A DNA stretch of 35,780 nt from assembly GCA_019414725.1 (NCBI GenBank), contig DXLM01000030.1, positions 1 through 35,780 of the forward strand. The letters run 5' to 3'. Shown piece by piece: positions 31,171 through 35,780 of this stretch (positions within the stretch are counted from its first letter, which is position 1; every line of letters starts with the position of its first letter). The DNA comes from Bacteroides sp. GTDB taxonomy: Bacteria > Bacteroidota > Bacteroidia > Bacteroidales > Bacteroidaceae. The translations under genes and the position numbers were made by a program. The notes beneath the pieces were generated by a model. The model was not told the DNA's origin, did not search any database, and was given only the letters and a program-made list of their open reading frames with translations.

Positions 31171-32322
31171 ATGAATTCATTAACAGACTGGGAAAGAGAA
31201 TTAGCCCTGCTTGAAAATAAAAGTAATCTTCGTAAGTTGCCTGTTATCCGCCATTTGGGAAGAGAGGTGGAGGTGAATGGAAAAGTGATGCTTAACCTTT
31301 CATCCAACGATTATCTGGGATTGGCTGCTTACCTGCCATTACGTACGGAATTCTTGCAAAGTCTTACTCCCGACACTTTTCTTCCTTCCTCTTCATCCTC
31401 TCGGCTGCTGACAGGAAATTTTAATATCTATGTTCAGATAGAGGATTTGCTTGCCCGACTGTTTCGGAAGGAAAGCGCGTTGGTTTTTAATAGTGGTTAT
31501 CACATGAATGCCGGTATTCTTCCTGCAGTGAGCGATGCTCGTACATTGATTCTTGCCGATAAACTGGTACATGCCAGCATTATTGACGGCATTCGTTTAT
31601 CGGCGGCCAAGTGTATCCGGTACCGGCATAACCGATATGACCAATTGGAACAGTTGCTGGTTTCCAATCATGCCGGGTATGATAGAATAATTATTGTAAC
31701 CGAAAGTATTTTCAGTATGGACGGTGATGAGGCCGATCTCCGCCGTTTGGTCACTTTGAAGCAACAATATGATAATGTATTGCTGTATGTGGATGAAGCG
31801 CATGCTGTAGGGGTGCGGGGGATACATGGCCTGGGGTGTGCGGAAGAACAGGATTGTGTGGCTGACATCGATTTTTTATGTGGAACTTTTGGTAAAGCGT
31901 TGGCCTCAGTAGGAGGCTATATTGTTTGTTCGAAGACCATCCGTGATTATTTGATCAATAAAATGCGTACATTCATATTTACAACGGCTCTTCCTCCTGT
32001 CAACTTGCTATGGACATTCTTTATCCTGGAGCATTTGGACAGTTTCAGCTTCCGGAGGGAAAGGTTGAAGAGAATATCCTCTCTTTTGAAAGACGCGTTG
32101 GTAAAGAAAGGCTACGCTTGTCCTTCTACCAGCCATATTCTGCCAATGACGATAGGCGATAGCGGTGATACGGTGTTAAAGACCGATTTCTTGCAGCGTA
32201 AAGGTTTTTATGCGTTGCCGGTGCGTCCTCCCACTGTGCCCGAAGGAACATCGCGTATCCGTTTTTCGTTGACAGCGGATATTACTGAAGAAGAAATAAA
32301 AAGTCTGATAGAATTGATATGA
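31171..32322 (+). CDS. bioF: 8-amino-7-oxononanoate synthase
   Basis: I chose the ATG at 31171 (MNSLTDWERELALLENKSNL), giving 383 residues; a GTG directly after the bioA stop (31144) is possible. It is an alpha-oxoamine synthase of fold type I that condenses pimeloyl-ACP (or -CoA) with L-alanine. LNLSSNDYLGLA, the SRLLTGN segment, FNSGYHMNAGILPAV, VTESIFSMDGDEADL, YVDEAHAVG (Asp208, His211) and the PLP Lys242 in CGTFGKALASVGGY are all present. The TGA of bioF overlaps the ATG of bioG by four bases (ATGA), indicating translational coupling. Confidence 0.98.
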   Translation: MNSLTDWERELALLENKSNLRKLPVIRHLGREVEVNGKVMLNLSSNDYLGLAAYLPLRTEFLQSLTPDTFLPSSSSSRLLTGNFNIYVQIEDLLARLFRKESALVFNSGYHMNAGILPAVSDARTLILADKLVHASIIDGIRLSAAKCIRYRHNRYDQLEQLLVSNHAGYDRIIIVTESIFSMDGDEADLRRLVTLKQQYDNVLLYVDEAHAVGVRGIHGLGCAEEQDCVADIDFLCGTFGKALASVGGYIVCSKTIRDYLINKMRTFIFTTALPPVNLLWTFFILEHLDSFSFRRERLKRISSLLKDALVKKGYACPSTSHILPMTIGDSGDTVLKTDFLQRKGFYALPVRPPTVPEGTSRIRFSLTADITEEEIKSLIELI

Positions 32323-32972
32323 AACATTATTTTATACAACAAAAGCATCTTCCCCGATTGACACTTTTTTTTGCCGGTTGGGGAATGGATGAATGTCCTT
32401 TCATGGATTATTGCCCCGAAAATAGCGATCTGTTGGTTTGTTATGATTATCGTTCGCTGGATTTTGATTTCACGTTGTTGCAGGGTTATCAGGAGATTCG
32501 CCTGATAGCCTGGTCTATGGGAGTATGGGCCGCGTCTATGGTATTGCAGGATATGGACTTGCCTATTTGTGAGCGTGTTGCTTTGAATGGCACGGTAACT
32601 CCTGTCGATGATTTGAAAGGTATTCCGCAGCAAGTTTTTGAAGGAACACTGGAAGGCTTGAATGAGGTTGCGCTGGAAAAGTTTATCCGCAGGATGTGTT
32701 TGAAAAAGGAGAATCTGGAAACATTCTTGTCGAAACGTCCGCAACGTGCGGTAGAGGAACTGCAAGAAGAGCTTCGGAGGATTGGAGAACAGGTAAAATC
32801 TTGCGCTGTTCCCAGTTTTGCATGGGAACGGGCTGTTATAGGCAAGAATGATTTGATTTTTACGGCGGTCAACCAAAGAAATGCATGGACAGGGACGGAA
32901 GTGGCAGAGTATGATATTCCTCATTATTCAGAAGAAATAATGAGAGATTTGCTATGCCCGTCTGTTATTTAA
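32319..32972 (+). CDS. bioG: Pimeloyl-ACP methyl ester esterase BioG (DUF452)
   Basis: This 217-residue alpha/beta hydrolase of the BioG/DUF452 type has LTLFFAGWGMDECPF near the start (oxyanion region) and AWSMGVW with nucleophile Ser66. Asp178 (GKNDLIF) and His202 (DIPHYSEE) probably complete the triad. BioG removes the methyl group from pimeloyl-ACP methyl ester, ending the disguised fatty-acid elongation cycle that makes the pimelate part of biotin. It replaces BioH of E. coli. It overlaps bioF by four bases and is followed by bioC, its pathway partner. Confidence 0.93.
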   Translation: MKHYFIQQKHLPRLTLFFAGWGMDECPFMDYCPENSDLLVCYDYRSLDFDFTLLQGYQEIRLIAWSMGVWAASMVLQDMDLPICERVALNGTVTPVDDLKGIPQQVFEGTLEGLNEVALEKFIRRMCLKKENLETFLSKRPQRAVEELQEELRRIGEQVKSCAVPSFAWERAVIGKNDLIFTAVNQRNAWTGTEVAEYDIPHYSEEIMRDLLCPSVI

Positions 32973-32983
32973 AACAAAAACGT

Positions 32984-33739
32984 ATGATTAATAAGCAATT
33001 GATAACCCGTCGCTTTTCCCGCGCTGTAGAGAGTTATAACCGTGAGGCGGTGGCACAAAAGCAGATAGCATACCGCATGAGTGATATGCTAAATCATTAT
33101 TTGCCCCGTCCGTGCAGCCGGATATTGGAAATTGGTAGCGGGACGGGCTTTCTTACCCGCAGGTTGATGGAAACCCTCCATCCTGAAAAACTGGTGTTGA
33201 ATGACATTTGTCAGGAGATGAGTTCTTGTTTCACCGATTTGTTGGGAAGCGGGCAGGCTACCTTTCTGGCAGGGGATGCCGAGTCCCTTCCTTTTCCAAA
33301 AGGACAGGATTTGATTGTATCATGCTCGGCATTACAGTGGTTTGTTTCTCCCGAGCTGTTTTTTGAACGTTGTAATACTTTGTTGAAGCAGAAAGGATAT
33401 TTTGCTTTTACTACGTTCGGCAGGGATAATCTGAAAGAAGTTGCATCGGTTACCGGCAGCGGTCTTCACTATCGTTCTTTAGAGGAATTAGAAGAAGCGC
33501 TGCGCATATACTATGAGATCGTGAAGGCTCATGAGGAACGTATCTGTCTGACTTTCGGTACTCCGCTCGAAGTGCTTTATCACTTGAAACACACCGGGGT
33601 GGCTGCTGTCAGGCAACAAGCGTGGACTAAAAGGGATTTGCAGGATTTCTGTGACAAGTATGCCCGTTTGTTCAGTGATGGTCGTTCGGTGACTTTGACT
33701 TATCATCCTATTTATATTATTGCAAAGAAAAGACAATAG
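32984..33739 (+). CDS. bioC: Malonyl-ACP O-methyltransferase
   Basis: I chose the ATG at 32984 (MINKQLITRRFSRAVESYNR), 12 bases after the bioG stop; an in-frame ATG at 32954 would overlap bioG. The 251-residue protein is a class I SAM methyltransferase with motif I as ILEIGSGTGFLTRRL, then LVLNDICQEM, FLAGDAESLPFP and SCSALQWFVSPELFF, all usual in BioC. It methylates the free carboxyl of malonyl-ACP so that fatty-acid synthase can elongate it to pimeloyl-ACP methyl ester. BioG, encoded just upstream, removes the methyl group. Confidence 0.97.
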   Translation: MINKQLITRRFSRAVESYNREAVAQKQIAYRMSDMLNHYLPRPCSRILEIGSGTGFLTRRLMETLHPEKLVLNDICQEMSSCFTDLLGSGQATFLAGDAESLPFPKGQDLIVSCSALQWFVSPELFFERCNTLLKQKGYFAFTTFGRDNLKEVASVTGSGLHYRSLEELEEALRIYYEIVKAHEERICLTFGTPLEVLYHLKHTGVAAVRQQAWTKRDLQDFCDKYARLFSDGRSVTLTYHPIYIIAKKRQ

Positions 33740-33753
33740 AAATAAAAAGAATC

Positions 33754-34398
33754 ATGAAACAGAATGTATTTTTCGTAAGTGGTATTGATACAAATATTGG
33801 TAAAAGTTATGCCACGGCCTATCTGGCACATCTTTGGAACAAACAAGGATGTCGTACTATTACTCAAAAATTCATACAGACAGGAAATCCGGAAGGTTAT
33901 TCGGAGGATATTGAGTTGCATCGTCGTCTGATGGGGATGGAGTATTTGCCTGAGGATGAGCAGGGACTTACCAAACCTGAAATATTTTCTTATCCGGCTT
34001 CTCCCCATTTGGCTTCACGAATAGATAACCGCGCCATTGATTTTGATAAAATAAAGCATGCCACGGAGGTGCTGAGTGAGCGCTATGATGCTGTTTTAGT
34101 AGAAGGAGCCGGGGGGCTGATGGTGCCGTTGACAGAAGATAATCTGACTATAGACTATGTTCAGGAATCGGGTTATCCCTTAGTTTTTGTTACTTCGGGA
34201 CGATTGGGAAGTATCAACCATACATTATTGAGTTTTGAGGCTATAGAACGGAGAGGGATAAAGCTTCATACAGTGATGTACAATCTGTTTCCCGAAGGAG
34301 AGGATAAAATCATTCAAGCAGATACAGAAACTTATATTTGTCGTTATATAGAGAAGCATTTCCCGGATACAGCATTTGTGAAGGTACCTTGCTTGTAA
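33754..34398 (+). CDS. bioD: Dethiobiotin synthetase
   Basis: This 214-residue P-loop enzyme carboxylates 7,8-diaminopelargonate with CO2 and ATP to form the ureido ring. The P-loop is GIDTNIGKS (residues 10-18), the dethiobiotin-type variant of GTDTxxGKT. QTGNPEG, the YPASPHLASR segment and the EGAGGLMVPL loop are also typical, and VTSGRLGSINHTLLS closes the nucleotide site. It is the last gene of the bio operon, 14 bases after bioC, and is followed by a strong terminator. Confidence 0.97.
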   Translation: MKQNVFFVSGIDTNIGKSYATAYLAHLWNKQGCRTITQKFIQTGNPEGYSEDIELHRRLMGMEYLPEDEQGLTKPEIFSYPASPHLASRIDNRAIDFDKIKHATEVLSERYDAVLVEGAGGLMVPLTEDNLTIDYVQESGYPLVFVTSGRLGSINHTLLSFEAIERRGIKLHTVMYNLFPEGEDKIIQADTETYICRYIEKHFPDTAFVKVPCL

Positions 34399-34430
34399 TT
34401 CATCTTTCTTGTTTATGATGTGTTTACCTG

Positions 34431-34470
34431 ATAAAAAGAGGTTGTTCTACATCTGACGACCTCTTTTTAT
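34431..34470. terminator. Intrinsic terminator after bioD, possibly bidirectional
   Basis: ATAAAAAGAGGTTG (34431-34444) pairs with CGACCTCTTTTTAT (34457-34470) across 14 positions with one G-U pair and a 12-base loop. The A/T tracts on both sides would let it also stop transcripts coming from the P-II pseudogene. Confidence 0.88.
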
Positions 34471-34546
34471 TAGTTGTATCCATAATTTTCCGCTTAAGTT
34501 ATAGTATGATTTTTACTTTGTGGAGTAGTTTTGGCCGTGTAATGAG

Positions 34547-34746
34547 TTATTTCTCCTGTTCTGCATTGTACAAGGCGATATATCCGCGTTCTTCTGTACG
34601 GATGCGGACGGCATTCAAATGCGTCCTTGACATGTTTTGCCAATGCCTTTTACATTGCAATAGGAAAGCCATTCGATTTTGGCTTCGAGCAATGCTTCTT
34701 TTACGTCCTCGAATTGGGTCTTACAGATAATAGCTTCAATTTTTTT
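34547..34746 (-). pseudogene. P-II nitrogen regulatory protein pseudogene (GlnB/GlnK type)
   Basis: Reading leftward from 34746, the frame gives KKIEAIICKTQFEDVKEALL then EAKIEWLSYCNVKGIGKTCQGR and a TGA stop (34615-34617). This is the first 40 or so residues of a P-II protein. A second frame (34615 down to the TAA at 34547-34549) gives NAVRIRTEERGYIALYNAEQEK, its C-terminus. The roughly 50-60 residues between, with most of the T-loop and the nucleotide-binding B-loop, are deleted and the frames differ. The start codon is also gone: the expected ATG before the first Lys reads AAT, consistent with loss of one G. The intact protein would control ammonium uptake and glutamine synthetase. No amtB follows. 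Confidence 0.88.
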
Positions 34747-34841
34747 ATTGTTGTATTTGTATTTTGTATATAATGTAATCTTTTTACCTTCTAAAAAACT
34801 AATACTTTGTTGTTATCCTTGTCTGGTTATGCTCTTTATGA

Positions 34842-35567
34842 TTAAAAACTTAGCCCGAAAACGAAATAAGCCCCTTCAGTGCGTGGGTTTACGGTGACTT
34901 TTGCAAAAGCTGGAACGGAGAATGAATCGGTGATTTTTATTTCCTTGGCGGCTCCCATGCTGATGTCGCATACGGTGAAACCGTTGGAACCGTTGCATAC
35001 AGGGGCTTCGGAATAGTTGTAAAAGTCTGTGCCCCACGGAGTCGCTCCTATTTCCGCTGTCCATTCCAGCCCTGCCAGTGTGAAAGGTACGGTAGCCGAG
35101 ATATAGGACGAATAGGCTCTGTTTCCTCCGTTATTCACTCCGTCGGTTCCGGCGAAATTGGTATACCAGTTCAAGGCCAGCGGTCCGAAGTCATAACCTA
35201 TTTGTGCCTCGAAGGTATGGTTGGTATTGTGTGAGCCGTAATGAAAATACCCCGGTCCTCCATTGAACCAGTAATCTGTGACGGAGATACTGAAACCTCC
35301 TGTGGCGTAGCCTAATGTGAGGTCAATCTCTTTTGTATCTTCTTTTTCGATACCTGCTGTTCCCCATGCAGACAATGAGAACCCTTTGTAAGAAACTGAC
35401 AACGTGGGTTGGATACTGACACCTCCTAAATCTTGGCCACGCCAGATGTATCCGCTTACGAGATCGGCTCCTGCGCTGGCTTCCACTTTGTCCTGCGCCA
35501 TGCCCATTGCCGGAACAGCTATTGCCAAGGCCGACAGAAATGTTGTTTTTCTAAAACTCTTTTTCAT
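34842..35567 (-). CDS. TorF family putative porin (nitrogen-locus outer-membrane protein)
   Basis: This 241-residue protein has a signal peptide (MKKSFRKTTFLSALAIAVPA, cleavage after GMAQ) and a barrel with the Gcw_chp/TorF signature (SAGADLVSGYIWRGQDLGG, SIQPTLSVSYKGFSLSAWG). Repeated girdle strands follow and the end is VFGLSF with a terminal Phe. It probably forms a small outer-membrane pore. In Bacteroides, from memory, such genes accompany P-II and ammonium-transporter genes, which fits the P-II relic directly downstream. The frame is intact, while both neighbours on its strand are broken, so expression and function are uncertain. Confidence 0.85.
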   Translation of the reverse strand: MKKSFRKTTFLSALAIAVPAMGMAQDKVEASAGADLVSGYIWRGQDLGGVSIQPTLSVSYKGFSLSAWGTAGIEKEDTKEIDLTLGYATGGFSISVTDYWFNGGPGYFHYGSHNTNHTFEAQIGYDFGPLALNWYTNFAGTDGVNNGGNRAYSSYISATVPFTLAGLEWTAEIGATPWGTDFYNYSEAPVCNGSNGFTVCDISMGAAKEIKITDSFSVPAFAKVTVNPRTEGAYFVFGLSF

Positions 35568-35581
35568 TGCTTTTTACCTTT

Positions 35582-35780
35582 TTAATCCATAATAGTGAGT
35601 TTGTTATATCTCGTATGTATTTGTTTTTCTTGTAATGGCTTGTGCTTGTTATGTGATAATACTTCAACGAATTCTATATTGGTTCGTTCGGGAAAAAGCG
35701 GATGATTCTCCAGTTTCGGACCTATTGCCGGCAAATTTACATCTTTTATATCATCTATGAAAACCACTAAATGTGGATTT
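35582..35780 (-). pseudogene. dapF: Truncated diaminopimelate epimerase (dapF) fragment, enters from the window edge
   Basis: The frame runs in from beyond the right edge on the minus strand and reads NPHLVVFIDDIKDVNLPAIG then PKLENHPLFPERTNIEFVEVL, the central GNPH and ENHPxFPxRxNxEFV part of DapF. Homology stops near 35657. The remaining 25 residues (SHNKHKPLQEKQIHTRYNKL, TIMD) are unlike DapF, and the ERGxGETxxCGTG segment holding the second catalytic Cys is missing. DapF interconverts LL- and meso-diaminopimelate for lysine and peptidoglycan synthesis, so an intact copy must exist elsewhere or the cell must use another route. The stop lies 14 bases before the porin ATG. Confidence 0.8.

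Noticed and set aside
34421..34510. Minus-strand 19-codon peptide (MDTTNKKRSS start) across the bioD terminator
   Set aside because: It is made by the hairpin sequence itself and has no promoter or homologue known to me.
34506..34897. Two plus-strand frames of 72-74 codons after bioD
   Set aside because: They are antisense to the P-II pseudogene and the porin end, and have no motif of their own.

Overview
The window looks like a chromosomal segment of a gut Bacteroidota (Bacteroides/Phocaeicola type). Support comes from several Bacteroidota-style promoters (TTTG, about 19 bases, then TAnnTTTG), A-rich start regions mostly without Shine-Dalgarno sequences, a TonB-dependent receptor with an N-terminal carboxypeptidase-regulatory-like domain, DUF1573, DUF4301, a PNGase F-like protein, and a GH133-GT4-GH57 glycogen cluster. 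No tRNA, rRNA, CRISPR array or phage module was seen.

Layout. 1-4347 (+): the 3' part of a TonB-dependent receptor gene and a partner surface lipoprotein, closed by a strong terminator. 4746-6918: an isolated Rpn/PD-(D/E)XK nuclease-like gene, rpsP on the minus strand and a ferritin gene. 6995-7352: a decayed insertion sequence holding only the C-terminal tail of an IS66-like transposase. 7370-15164 (all minus): esterase, OPT transporter, beta-barrel protein, calcineurin-like lipoprotein, DUF1573 protein, diacylglycerol/undecaprenol kinase, and a long Rel (p)ppGpp synthetase whose hydrolase site is degenerate. 15308-18195 (+): a DUF4301 protein and a PNGase F-like N-glycanase. 18300-19534 (-): AlkD-like protein and GNAT acetyltransferase. 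19711-22363 (+): padR-pspC stress operon and purT. 22608-22692: a nested palindromic repeat. 22846-23511 (-): rhomboid protease.

23692-28343 (+) is a glycogen/maltodextrin cluster: GH133 debranching enzyme, GT4 glycosyltransferase and a GH57 homologue that has lost both catalytic residues. 28443-34398 (+) is a complete biotin operon, bioB-bioA-bioF-bioG-bioC-bioD. It is preceded by its own promoter, a 121-codon small ORF and an intrinsic terminator that overlaps the end of that ORF and lies just before bioB, an arrangement that suggests attenuation.

34547-35780 (-) is the remains of a lysine/nitrogen locus: a truncated dapF, an intact TorF-like porin, and a P-II (GlnB/GlnK) pseudogene with a lost start codon and a large internal deletion.

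The points most worth a second look are the terminator-gated small ORF before the biotin operon, the 85-bp nested palindrome after purT, the catalytically dead-looking GH57 protein, the hydrolase-degenerate Rel protein and the decayed dapF/P-II locus.
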